Positions 49,051 to 57,840 of a DNA stretch of 64,000 nucleotides are shown in pieces. Source of the DNA: FEN-1191 sp964528845. GTDB lineage: Bacteria; Pseudomonadota; Gammaproteobacteria; Steroidobacterales; Steroidobacteraceae. The position numbers were made by a program, and so were the translations under genes. Location of the stretch: NCBI GenBank assembly GCA_964528845.1, contig CAZGVE010000017.1:9083-73082 (forward strand). The letters are read 5' to 3'. How positions within the stretch are numbered: the stretch's first letter is position 1; every line of letters starts with the position of its first letter. Under the pieces are notes generated by a model. The model was given only the letters and a program-made list of their open reading frames with translations, searched no databases and was not told the DNA's origin.

Positions 49051-50256
49051 ATGAATGCTCATACCGCTGCCACGATCCCCGCGCCCATCCTGACGTCGGC
49101 TCACGCCGCGCCCGGCGCCGTGCCGGACTACCTCGCGCCGGTATTTGCGCAATACCCGCTGGATATCGTCGCGGCCGGCGGCGTCTGGCTGCATACGCGC
49201 GACGGCCGCCGCGTGCTGGACCTCTACGGCGGCCACGCGGTGGCGGCGCTGGGCTATGGCCATCCGGGCTGGACCGACGCGCTGGCGCGACAGGCCCGGA
49301 CTTTAAGCTTCCAGAGCAATGCGGTACCGCTGGACGTGAGGCTGCGCGCTGCCGCGCGCCTGGTACGCTTCTCGGGACTGGACATTGCACGCGTGTTCTT
49401 CGTCAACAGCGGCGCGGAGGCCAACGAGAACGCGCTGAAGATGGCCTTCACGGTCACCGGCCGCACACACGTTGCCGCCATCGAGCATTCATTCCACGGC
49501 CGCACTGCCGGCGCCGGTGCGATCACCTGGGGCTCGGCCGGCAAGTGGTATGGCTTTCCGCGCACGCCGTACGACGTGAGCTTCATCCCGCGGCGCGAGC
49601 CGGAAGCCATCGCAGCGCAGGTCACGCGCGCGACGGCCGCCGTGATCGTCGAGCCGGTACAGGGGGTCGGGGGCGCCTTCGACATGGGAAGCGCATTCCT
49701 GCGCGCACTGCGTGCGCGCTGTGACGAAGTCGGCGCGTTGCTGATCTTCGATGAAGTGCAGTGCGGCATGGGTCGCGTCGGCGAGCCTTTCGCCGCCGGC
49801 CTCTATGGCGTGATGCCCGACATGATCACGACCGCCAAGGCGCTCGGCAACGGCTTTCCGTGCGCGGCGCTGCTGATGGCACCCTCGGTGGCCGCCGCGA
49901 TCCGGCTCGATGCGCTCGGTACCACCTTCGGGGGCGGACCGATGGCCTGTGCCGCGATCGAGGCGACGATCGATGCGATCGAATCCGAGCACCTGCTCGA
50001 GCGCGTGCGCAATACCGCCACGCTGATCCGCAGCCGCTGCATCGTCGGTCCAGTGCTTGCGCACCAGGGCGCCGGCCTGCTGGTCGGACTGCGCACCGCT
50101 CGCCCCGCCAAGGAAATCCACGCCGCACTGCTCGCGCGCGGAATCCTGACCGGCACCAGTGCCGATCCCACCATCGTGCGGCTGCTGCCGCCGTTCATAC
50201 TCGAGGCCGGGCACGTTGAGCTGCTGCGTGCGGCGCTGCTCGACATCGGCGGCTGA
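49051..50256 (+). CDS. argD: Acylornithine aminotransferase (class III PLP enzyme)
   Basis: 401 residues. PLP-dependent transamination of the semialdehyde to acylornithine with glutamate. PLP lysine is Lys263 (TTAKALGNGFP); NSGAEANENALK, FHGRT and the FDEVQCGMGR Asp are intact. The LDLYGGHAV and LGTTFGGGPMACAA patterns recall, from memory, Bacteroidota-type ArgD. It is 46 bases after argC. Confidence 0.92.
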   Translation: MNAHTAATIPAPILTSAHAAPGAVPDYLAPVFAQYPLDIVAAGGVWLHTRDGRRVLDLYGGHAVAALGYGHPGWTDALARQARTLSFQSNAVPLDVRLRAAARLVRFSGLDIARVFFVNSGAEANENALKMAFTVTGRTHVAAIEHSFHGRTAGAGAITWGSAGKWYGFPRTPYDVSFIPRREPEAIAAQVTRATAAVIVEPVQGVGGAFDMGSAFLRALRARCDEVGALLIFDEVQCGMGRVGEPFAAGLYGVMPDMITTAKALGNGFPCAALLMAPSVAAAIRLDALGTTFGGGPMACAAIEATIDAIESEHLLERVRNTATLIRSRCIVGPVLAHQGAGLLVGLRTARPAKEIHAALLARGILTGTSADPTIVRLLPPFILEAGHVELLRAALLDIGG

Positions 50257-50264
50257 AGCGGAAC

Positions 50265-51266
50265 ATGCAGCGATTCATCGACCTCGCGGATTTCGCGCGC
50301 CCGCAGGTGCTCGAACTGCTCGAGCTGGCGCGGCGGCTGGAGCGCGCACCAGAGCCGCAGGCACTGCGAGGCAAGGTGCTGGGCCTGCTGTTCCTGAACC
50401 CCTCGCTGCGCACGCTGGCATCATTCCAGTCCGGCATGGCGCGCCTCGGCGGGTCCTCTTTCGTCATCACTCCAGGCAACGGCACCTGGCAGCTCGAGAG
50501 CCGCGACGGCATCGTGATGGACGGCGCCGCGGCTGAGCACATTCGCGAAGGGCTGCCGGTACTGGCGTCGTACTGCGATGCGCTCGGCATCCGCGCGTTC
50601 GCGGAGCTGCGCGATCTCGCCTCGGACCTGCAGGAGAGCCGGTTCCGCGCGATGTCGGCGCTCGTCGACCGGCCCCTGATCAACCTCGAGTCCGCCGCCA
50701 ATCACCCGTGCCAGGCGCTCGCCGACTGGAAGACCCTCGACGAGTTCGGCGTCCCGGAGCACGGCAAGTTCGTGCTGAGCTGGGCATGGCATCCGCGCGC
50801 GCTGCCCTTCGCGGTACCGGCCGCGACGCTGCACATGGCGGCGCTGCGTGGCATGGAGGTGATCGTGCTGCGACCCGAGGGCTTCGGACTTCCGGCCGCG
50901 ATCATGGACAAGGCTCGGCAGGCCGCGGCAATGAGCGGCGGGTCGGTCCGCGAATCGGCCGAGCGTGCCGACGCGATCGCCGGGGCCCATGTGGTCTACG
51001 CGAAGGAATGGGCCTGCGCCGCCGCCTACGGCGATGAGGCCGCCGATGCCGCCGCGCGCCGCGATCTGCGCGGGTGGTGCCTTGCGGAAGACTGGTTCGT
51101 GCCGGCGCGTCCCGATTGCCGGCTCATGCACTGCCTGCCGGTGCGGCGCAATGCGGCCGTCGCCGAGCAGCTGCTCGACGGACCGCGCTCGCTCGTGCTG
51201 CGCCAGGCCTATAACCGACTGCCGGCGCAGATGGCCGTGCTCCACCGGATGCTCAAGCAACCCTGA
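50265..51266 (+). CDS. argF': N-acylornithine transcarbamylase (AOTCase/SOTCase type)
   Basis: 333 residues. Transfers a carbamoyl group to an N-acylated ornithine, so it replaces ordinary OTC. Carbamoyl-phosphate motif NPSLRT (but next residue Leu51 where characterised relatives have Arg), NHPCQALAD and HCLPVRRN are present. Aligned with Xanthomonas AOTCase, the residue equivalent to its specificity-determining Glu92 is Ala90 (MDGAAAEHI). Published E92A changes AOTCase toward succinylornithine; the preference here is therefore uncertain and may be succinyl. Confidence 0.9.
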   Translation: MQRFIDLADFARPQVLELLELARRLERAPEPQALRGKVLGLLFLNPSLRTLASFQSGMARLGGSSFVITPGNGTWQLESRDGIVMDGAAAEHIREGLPVLASYCDALGIRAFAELRDLASDLQESRFRAMSALVDRPLINLESAANHPCQALADWKTLDEFGVPEHGKFVLSWAWHPRALPFAVPAATLHMAALRGMEVIVLRPEGFGLPAAIMDKARQAAAMSGGSVRESAERADAIAGAHVVYAKEWACAAAYGDEAADAAARRDLRGWCLAEDWFVPARPDCRLMHCLPVRRNAAVAEQLLDGPRSLVLRQAYNRLPAQMAVLHRMLKQP

Positions 51267-51282
51267 GGTCACCAGTTCCGAC

Positions 51283-52218
51283 ATGATCCTGCACCGCTCC
51301 GACCAGGCCGCGACCATGCGCGCGCTGCGCAATGCCTCGCCCTATATCCGCCTCTACAAGGGCAAGATCTTCGTCATCAAGGCCGGAGGCGCGGTGTTCG
51401 GGGACGAAGCCCTGACCCGCGCGCTGATCGAACAGATCGCGATCCTGCACTACCTGGGAGTACGTGTAGTGATGGTGCATGGCGGCGGCCCGCAGCTCAC
51501 CGAACTGACCACGGCGCTTGGCGCGCCCACCCGCCTGGTTCAGGGCCGGCGCATCACCGACGCGAAGTCGATTGATGCCACGTCGATGGTGCTCAATGGG
51601 CTGATCAACACCCGCATCCTGGCCATCTGCCGCGAGCTGGAGATCCAGGCCGTCGGACTTTCCGGCGTGGATGCGGGGCTGGTGCGCGCGCACCGGCGGC
51701 CACCGGTACGGCTTCCCGGCATGGACGAGCCGGTCGACTTCGGATTCGTCGGCGATATCGATGCGGTGAACGTCGGCGTGATCCGCCAGCAGCTCGAGCA
51801 CGGGCTCATGCCGGTGATCAGCCCACTGTCGGCCGATGACGCCGGCACGCTGCTCAACATCAATGCCGATACCGTGGCGGCCGCGATCGGCGCCGGATTG
51901 TCGGCCGAGAAGCTGATCCTGTGCACCGGTGCGCCCGGAATCCTGGAGCGCGTGGACGACCCGGGTTCGATCATCTCCTATACTGACCTGGCCGGACTGC
52001 GTCGGCTGCGCGAGGAAGGCCGGATCATGGACGGCATGCTGCCCAAGGCGCTGGCGATCGAAGAGGCGCTGCGCGGCGGAGTGCGTCGCGTACACGTGAT
52101 CTCCTACAGCGCCAGCGACAGCATCCTGGCCGAGGTATTCACCAACGAAGGCACGGGGACGCTGATCGTGGCCGATATCAACGCGCTCACACCGGCCGAG
52201 CAGCAGGGCGGCACGTGA
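51283..52218 (+). CDS. argB: N-acetylglutamate kinase
   Basis: 311 residues from ATG at 51283. Phosphorylates acylglutamate. The amino-acid-kinase motifs KAGGAVFGD, VMVHGGGPQ, NINADTVAAAIG and MLPKALAIEEAL are present. There is no C-terminal GNAT acetyltransferase domain, unlike the bifunctional ArgB of Xanthomonadaceae. Stop overlaps the argH GTG by four bases. Confidence 0.93.
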   Translation: MILHRSDQAATMRALRNASPYIRLYKGKIFVIKAGGAVFGDEALTRALIEQIAILHYLGVRVVMVHGGGPQLTELTTALGAPTRLVQGRRITDAKSIDATSMVLNGLINTRILAICRELEIQAVGLSGVDAGLVRAHRRPPVRLPGMDEPVDFGFVGDIDAVNVGVIRQQLEHGLMPVISPLSADDAGTLLNINADTVAAAIGAGLSAEKLILCTGAPGILERVDDPGSIISYTDLAGLRRLREEGRIMDGMLPKALAIEEALRGGVRRVHVISYSASDSILAEVFTNEGTGTLIVADINALTPAEQQGGT

Positions 52219-53399
52219 CACGGCTGTGGGACAAGGGCGCCCCGCTCGATGAACGGGTGCTGCACTACACCGCCGGCGAGGATCACGCACTCGACGAGCG
52301 GCTGGTGGCCTACGACGTGCGCGCCTCGATTGCCCATGCGCAGATGCTGCACGCGCAGGGGTTGCTCACGCAGGCACATCTGGACCAGATCCGCGACGGC
52401 CTGGAGGCGCTCGGCGATGAACACGCCCGCGGGCTGTGGCAGGTCGAACTCGCGGATGAGGACGGGCAGACCGCCCTCGAGCGGCGCCTGACCGCACGCA
52501 TCGGGGCGGCCGGCGGCCGCGTCCACCTCGGGCGTTCGCGCAACGACCAGGTACTCGCCGCGCTACGCCTGTACCTGCGCGACGTGATCGAGCAGCGCCG
52601 CGTGCAGGTCCACGCGGTGATCTCAGCCCTCCAGCGGCTCGCCGTGCGGGAATCGCAGACTGCTCTGCCGGGATACACGCACATGCAGCAGGCGATGCCG
52701 AGCTCAGTCGCGCTCTGGGCCGGGGCGTTCGCCGCCGAACTGGCCGACGACGCCGAGGGCCTGCTCGCCGTGCACCGTCGCACATCAAAAAATCCGCTCG
52801 GGTCCGCAGCCGGCTACGGCACGCCCGGTCTGCCGCTCGATCGCGAGGCCACGACGCGCGCGCTCGGCTTCTCTCAGACGCAGGATCCGGTCACCGCGGT
52901 GCAGCTCTCGCGCGGCAAGGCCGAGGCACAGCTGCTGTTCGAGCTGGCGCTGCTGATGCAGGATCTCGGCCGCATGGCCTCCGACCTGCTGTTGTTCAAT
53001 ACCCAGGAATTCGCGTTCGTCGAGCTCGCCGAAGCGTTCACGACCGGCTCCTCGATCATGCCGCAGAAGCGTAACCCCGATGTGTTCGAGCTCGTGCGGG
53101 CGCGCGGCGCCACTGCCCTGGCGTGCCTGACCGAGACGCTCGCGATCTGCGCCAAGCTGACCTCGGGCTACCATCGAGACCTGCAACTGCTGAAATACCC
53201 GCTGTTCCGCGGCATCGATCACGCCGGCCAGACGCTCGAGATCATGGCCGCCGCGCTCGATGGCCTGCGTTTTCGCCCCGATCGCATCCGCCTCGATCCT
53301 TCAATCCAAGCAGCCGAGGAGGCGAACCGCATGGTGGTCCAGGAGGGCATTCCGTTCCGCGAGGCCTACCAGCGCGTCGCGGCGCGCTACCGCCGCTGA
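52215..53399 (+). CDS. argH: Argininosuccinate lyase
   Basis: 394 residues from a GTG overlapping the argB stop; shorter than the usual 440-470. It cleaves argininosuccinate to arginine and fumarate. The fumarase-superfamily signature GSSIMPQKRNPD and RSRNDQVLAALRLYLRD are intact. The HMQQA region with PGYTHMQQAMPSS is present. The shorter length comes from a compact C-terminus. Confidence 0.94.
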   Translation: MTRLWDKGAPLDERVLHYTAGEDHALDERLVAYDVRASIAHAQMLHAQGLLTQAHLDQIRDGLEALGDEHARGLWQVELADEDGQTALERRLTARIGAAGGRVHLGRSRNDQVLAALRLYLRDVIEQRRVQVHAVISALQRLAVRESQTALPGYTHMQQAMPSSVALWAGAFAAELADDAEGLLAVHRRTSKNPLGSAAGYGTPGLPLDREATTRALGFSQTQDPVTAVQLSRGKAEAQLLFELALLMQDLGRMASDLLLFNTQEFAFVELAEAFTTGSSIMPQKRNPDVFELVRARGATALACLTETLAICAKLTSGYHRDLQLLKYPLFRGIDHAGQTLEIMAAALDGLRFRPDRIRLDPSIQAAEEANRMVVQEGIPFREAYQRVAARYRR

Positions 53400-53413
53400 G
53401 AGGGAGGGATGCG

Positions 53414-53836
53414 ATGACTTCGCCGCCCGACACCGGCGCCGCCCCGCAGCGCGGGCTGGTCGGCTACGTTCACGTGATCTACGGCCTGCACGCGCTGGCC
53501 GTACTCACGGCGCTGCTCGGAGCGCGCTCGGTCGCGCTGCGTTTCGCGTTCAGCCTGCCTTCGCTGACTGCGGTAATCCTGAACTACGCGCGGCGCGACG
53601 AGGCCCGCGGCAGCTGGCTCGCCTCGCACTTCCAGTGGCAGATCCGCACCTTCTGGTTCGCGTGGCTCTGGATCGCAGTGACGAGCATCGTCGCGATGCC
53701 GCTGTTGATCATCTTCGTGGGATTCTTCGTGGCGCTGCTCGGATTTGCGCTGATCGGGCTGTGGGTAATCTACCGTATCGCGCGCGGATGGCTGGCCCTG
53801 CGCGAGGGCATGGCGATACCATCGGCCGCGCCATGA
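53414..53836 (+). CDS. Small membrane protein (DUF4870-like)
   Basis: 140 residues with three or four hydrophobic helices. Patterns LNYARRDEARGSWLASHFQWQIRTFW and a C-terminal Arg-rich end resemble DUF4870-type membrane proteins. The function is unknown. It follows argH by 14 bases and overlaps the next gene by four, so it may be transcribed with the operon. Confidence 0.75.
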   Translation: MTSPPDTGAAPQRGLVGYVHVIYGLHALAVLTALLGARSVALRFAFSLPSLTAVILNYARRDEARGSWLASHFQWQIRTFWFAWLWIAVTSIVAMPLLIIFVGFFVALLGFALIGLWVIYRIARGWLALREGMAIPSAAP

Positions 53837-54015
53837 CCCGACCTGCACATCTGCTGGCCACACTCGCCGTCGTGCTGAGCCTCGGCGGCTGCGGCCAGAA
53901 GGGTTCGCTGTTCCTGCCCGACAGGAAGAAATCGACCGTGCCCGCTGCAGGACCTGCGGTGCCAGCGGGCGCCCCCGCACCGGCGGCGCCGCCCGGCGCT
54001 GCACCACAGGTCTGA
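53833..54015 (+). CDS. lptM: LptM-like (YifL) small lipoprotein
   Basis: 60 residues. Signal and lipobox LSLGGC, followed by GQKGSLFLPD, the LptM/YifL hallmark, then a Pro/Ala-rich tail. LptM stabilises LptD assembly in the outer membrane (known for E. coli). Its start overlaps the preceding stop; polA follows 13 bases later. Confidence 0.85.
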   Translation: MTRPAHLLATLAVVLSLGGCGQKGSLFLPDRKKSTVPAAGPAVPAGAPAPAAPPGAAPQV

Positions 54016-54028
54016 AGCCCAGCGGCCC

Positions 54029-56830
54029 ATGCCGATCGGCGATACCCCCGACCTGGTGCTCATCGACGGCTCCTCCTATCTGTACCGGGCCTTCCACGCA
54101 CTGCCACCGCTGACGAACTCCGCCGGCGAGCCGACGGGCGCGGTGCACGGCGTGCTCAACATGCTGCTCAAGTTTCTGCGCGACTACAGACCGGCACGCG
54201 TCGCGGTCGTGTTCGACGCCCCCGGACGCACGTTCCGCGACGAGCTGTTCGCGGAATACAAGGCTCAGCGGCCACCAATGCCCGATGAGCTGCGCTCACA
54301 GATCGCGCCGCTGCTCGAGGCGGTCGAGGCTCTCGGGCTCCCGGTACTGCGGGTGCCGGGGGTCGAGGCGGACGATGTGATCGGCACGCTCGCGCGCCAG
54401 GCCGCCGAGGGCGGCTCGCAGGTGCTGATCTCCACCGGCGACAAGGACATGGCGCAGCTGGTCGATGAGCGCGTGACGCTGATCAACACGATGAGCGGCA
54501 GCGTGCTGGACCGTGACGGCGTGAAGGCGAAATTCGACGTCTATCCGGAGCAGATCATCGACTACCTGGCGCTGGTCGGGGACGCCTCGGACAACATCCC
54601 CGGCATTGCGCAGGTCGGACCGAAGACTGCGGCGAAATGGCTGAAGCAGTACGGCAGTCTGGAGCAGATCATCGCGCACGCGGCCGAGGTACCGGGCAAG
54701 GCGGGCGAGAATCTGCGCGCCGGTCTTGCGACGCTGGCATTGGCGCGTGAGCTGGCGACGATCCGCTGTGATCTCGCACTGCCGCCGCAGGCGGCCGATC
54801 TGAAGCGGCGCGATGCGGACCGCGAACGCCTGCGGGAAATCTACCGCCGGCTCGAGCTGCGATCGCTGCTGGGCCAGCTCGAGGCGGAGGACGGAGGAGC
54901 CGCGGCAACGGCTCCCGCCGCATCGCCGTCGACAGGCGCGGCACCGGCGTCAGGCGCCGCGCTCGCGGCTGCCGTGGTGGTCGCGCCTGACGACCCGATA
55001 GCCGCGGCGCTCGCACAGCTGCCCCGCCATTACGAGACGGTCCTGGAATGGCCGGTGTTCGAGCGCTGGCTCGAAGCGCTCCGGGCGGCGCAGCTATTCG
55101 CGTTCGACACCGAGACCACCAGCCTCGACTACATGAATACGACGATCGTCGGCGTCTCGTTCTGCATCGAGCCCGGCGTCGCGGCCTATGTCCCGCTGGC
55201 CCACGACTACGAGGGCGCACCGCCGCAACTCGATCGCGGGCGCGTGCTGGCTGCCCTGGCGCCGCTGCTTGAAGACGCGCGCCACCCGAAGCTCGGGCAG
55301 CACCTGAAATTCGACATGCACGTGCTGGCCAATCATGGCATCGCGCTCACCGGGCAACACTACGACACGATGCTCGAGTCCTACGTGCTGAACAGTACCG
55401 CGACGCGCCACGACATGGACTCCATGGCCGAGCACTATCTGGGCCTGCGCACGATTCACTTCGAGGACGTCGCGGGCAAGGGCGCGAAGCAGATCAGCTT
55501 CAACAGGGTCGAGCTCGGACGCGCCGCCGAGTACGCGGCCGAGGACGCGGACGTGACGATGCGGCTGCACCGCGCGCTCTGGCCGCGGATCGAGCAGCAG
55601 CCGGCGCTCGAGCGTCTCTATCGCACGATCGAGCAGCCGCTGGTACCGGTGTTGCAGCGCATGGAGCGCCATGGCGTGCTGATCGACCGCGACATGCTGC
55701 AGGCGCAGAGCGCCGAACTGCTGGTGCGCCTCAAGGAAATCGAAGCCGAGGCGCACGCGGCGGCCGGAGCCCCATTCAACCTCGAGTCACCGAAGCAGCT
55801 GCAGCAGATCCTGTTCGAGCGGCAGCACCTGCCGGTGCTGCGCAAGACTCCCGGCGGCGCGCCGTCCACGGCCGAAGACGTGCTCGAGGAGCTCGCCGCC
55901 GAGCATCCCCTGCCGCGCCTGATCCTGGACTATCGCGCACTCGTGAAGCTGCGTTCGACCTATACGCTGCGCCTTCCGGAGCAGATCAATCCGGGGACCG
56001 GGCGCGTGCATACCAGCTACCACCAGGCCGTGGCCGCAACCGGCCGGCTGTCCTCGACCGATCCGAACCTGCAGAACATCCCGATCCGCAGTCCGGAGGG
56101 GCGGAAGATCCGCCAGGCCTTCATCGCCGCGCCAGGCTATCGCCTGCTCGCGGCTGACTATTCACAGATCGAGCTGCGCATCATGGCGCACCTGTCAGGC
56201 GATCCCGGTCTGCTGCAGGCCTTCGCGGAGGAACGTGACATCCACCAGGCGACGGCCGCGGAAGTCTTCGGCGTGCCGATGGAGCAGGTCAGCGGCGAGC
56301 AGCGCCGCTCGGCCAAGGCGATCAATTTCGGGCTCATCTACGGCATGTCCGCATTCGGTCTGGCGCGGCAGCTAGGCGTGCCGCGTGGCGCCGCCCAGAG
56401 CTATGTCGATCTGTACTTCGCGCGCTATCCGGGCGTGCGCCGGTACATGGAGCGCACGCGCGAACAGGCCAGGCGCGATGGCTATGTCGAGACTGTATTC
56501 GGCCGCCGCCTGTTCCTCCCGGAGATCGGCTCGCGCAACCGGGCGCTGCAGCAATACGCCGAGCGCAGCGCCATCAACGCCCCGATGCAGGGAACCGCGG
56601 CCGACATCATCAAGCGCGCGATGATCGACGTGGACGCCTGGTGCGTAAGCGATCGGCCCCCGGTGCGCCTCATCATGCAGGTACACGACGAGCTGGTGCT
56701 CGAAGTGCGTGAGGATTTCGTCGCACAGGCGAGCCGGGAAGTGGGCGCGCGCATGAGCGCGGCCGCGCAGCTCGCCGTGCCCCTGCGCGTGGACATCGGC
56801 AGCGGTGCGAATTGGGACGAAGCACACTGA
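54029..56830 (+). CDS. polA: DNA polymerase I
   Basis: 933 residues: N-terminal 5' nuclease (about 1-290, LVLIDGSSYLYRAFHALP), 3'-5' exonuclease (about 330-520, AFDTETTSLD) and family A polymerase (about 530-933). Polymerase motifs A (ADYSQIELRIMAHLS), B (RRSAKAINFGLIYGMS) and C (MQVHDELVLEV) are intact, as are the exonuclease acidic residues (DTET). An Ala-rich linker of about 45 residues separates the first two domains. Confidence 0.97.
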   Translation: MPIGDTPDLVLIDGSSYLYRAFHALPPLTNSAGEPTGAVHGVLNMLLKFLRDYRPARVAVVFDAPGRTFRDELFAEYKAQRPPMPDELRSQIAPLLEAVEALGLPVLRVPGVEADDVIGTLARQAAEGGSQVLISTGDKDMAQLVDERVTLINTMSGSVLDRDGVKAKFDVYPEQIIDYLALVGDASDNIPGIAQVGPKTAAKWLKQYGSLEQIIAHAAEVPGKAGENLRAGLATLALARELATIRCDLALPPQAADLKRRDADRERLREIYRRLELRSLLGQLEAEDGGAAATAPAASPSTGAAPASGAALAAAVVVAPDDPIAAALAQLPRHYETVLEWPVFERWLEALRAAQLFAFDTETTSLDYMNTTIVGVSFCIEPGVAAYVPLAHDYEGAPPQLDRGRVLAALAPLLEDARHPKLGQHLKFDMHVLANHGIALTGQHYDTMLESYVLNSTATRHDMDSMAEHYLGLRTIHFEDVAGKGAKQISFNRVELGRAAEYAAEDADVTMRLHRALWPRIEQQPALERLYRTIEQPLVPVLQRMERHGVLIDRDMLQAQSAELLVRLKEIEAEAHAAAGAPFNLESPKQLQQILFERQHLPVLRKTPGGAPSTAEDVLEELAAEHPLPRLILDYRALVKLRSTYTLRLPEQINPGTGRVHTSYHQAVAATGRLSSTDPNLQNIPIRSPEGRKIRQAFIAAPGYRLLAADYSQIELRIMAHLSGDPGLLQAFAEERDIHQATAAEVFGVPMEQVSGEQRRSAKAINFGLIYGMSAFGLARQLGVPRGAAQSYVDLYFARYPGVRRYMERTREQARRDGYVETVFGRRLFLPEIGSRNRALQQYAERSAINAPMQGTAADIIKRAMIDVDAWCVSDRPPVRLIMQVHDELVLEVREDFVAQASREVGARMSAAAQLAVPLRVDIGSGANWDEAH

Positions 56831-56860
56831 CGCGCGCAAATCACCTTGACGCGCAAATCA
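56828..56860. repeat. Two near-identical copies immediately at the polA stop
   Basis: TGACGCGCGCAAATCA (56828-56843, starting with the TGA stop) is followed at 56847-56860 by TGACGCGCAAATCA. Resembles the stop-codon duplications seen at ggt, rsmD and the cytochrome c5-like gene. Confidence 0.7.
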
Positions 56861-56913
56861 GGGTTTCGCGCACCGGCGACACCGATCTGGCGGATGGTCG
56901 CCTGCCGCGGACG

Positions 56914-57024
56914 CTACTGTAGCGCTGGCCACACACACTCTGGGCAGCGCCGGCGGGCCGCCTGGAACATGAGCAATTCTTCATCTGTGAGCGCCGGAAC
57001 TTTCCGGACCATGCGGCGTCTCAT
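56914..57024 (-). CDS. Possible small protein, 36 residues
   Basis: Reads MRRRMVRKVPALTDEELL and ends RRRCPECVWPALQ. It has a CxxC pair and balanced residue use. Upstream ends in an in-frame stop directly before the ATG. It lies between polA and engB, where nothing else fits. There is no strong ribosome-binding site, so it could be chance. Confidence 0.3.
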   Translation of the reverse strand: MRRRMVRKVPALTDEELLMFQAARRRCPECVWPALQ

Positions 57025-57106
57025 TCAACGAGTGCATTGCACTCCCCGCTTCCCTCCCTGAGCGGGCTTGGACGTCCGGCGTAGAGACCCGCCGGGCGTT
57101 GATCTG

Positions 57107-57151
57107 GCCCCGGTAGCTGCCCTCGCGGGTCTGCTACCGGGGCATTTCTTT
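57107..57151 (+). terminator. Strong hairpin, probable polA-side terminator
   Basis: A perfect 11-base-pair stem, GCCCCGGTAGC (57107-57117) and GCTACCGGGGC (57133-57143), with a 15-base loop, followed by ATTTCTTT on the plus strand. It includes the engB stop codon on the minus strand. The T-run is imperfect; it may act in either direction. A nearby AGACCCGC/GCGGGTCT pair could form a competing fold. Confidence 0.55.
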
Positions 57152-57724
57152 GAGCCACGCATCCAGCACATTGCGCGCTTCCTCCAGCCCCACGCCGGCG
57201 TGCGCCGAGAACAGCTGGGCGGTGCCGCGGCCGCCCAGCGTAGCGCTCGTCGCCCGCAGCAGCTCGAGGCCTTCGGCGCGTCGCAACTGATCCGCCTTGG
57301 AGAGCAGCACGTGCACCGGCTTGCCGAGGCCATGCGCCCAATTCATCAGCTGCTCATCGGCGTCCATGATTCCCCGGCGCGCATCGACCACGACACACAG
57401 ACCATGCAGTGCTTGACGGGGCGCGAGGGCCTCGATGAGCCGCGCCCAGAGGTCCCGCTCTGCGCGGGCGCCCGCGGCATAGCCATAGCCGGGCAGGTCC
57501 ACGAGGCGCTGGCCCGGCGCAATCTCGAAGAAATTGATCAGCCGCGTACGGCCCGGGGTCTTGCTGGTCCGCGCCAGGGCACGGCGCGCCAGGATCGCGT
57601 TCAGCGCGCTCGACTTGCCGGCATTGGAGCGCCCCGCGATGGCCACTTCCGCCCCTGCGTCGGCCGGGAACTGTGCCACCGCGGCGGCGCTCAGGAGGAA
57701 TCGGGCGGCAGGATAGAGGCTCAC
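57134..57724 (-). CDS. engB: GTP-binding protein EngB (YihA)
   Basis: 196 residues from GTG at 57724; the upstream extension is rejected on family length. Ribosome-assembly GTPase. G1 GRSNAGKSS, G3 DLPGYG, G4 SKAD and G5 SAHAGVG are present. It is divergent from the cytochrome c4 gene, a conserved gammaproteobacterial pair. Confidence 0.93.
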   Translation of the reverse strand: MSLYPAARFLLSAAAVAQFPADAGAEVAIAGRSNAGKSSALNAILARRALARTSKTPGRTRLINFFEIAPGQRLVDLPGYGYAAGARAERDLWARLIEALAPRQALHGLCVVVDARRGIMDADEQLMNWAHGLGKPVHVLLSKADQLRRAEGLELLRATSATLGGRGTAQLFSAHAGVGLEEARNVLDAWLKEMPR

Positions 57725-57840
57725 GCGCTGTACGGCGCCCGCAGGGCGTCGCAGCGATCGCGACGGGGCTCTAGTGTACAATCCATGAATCCATTTGCCC
57801 TGCAAACCATCGCTGATCTGAAGGCTGGAGCCCGCTACGT

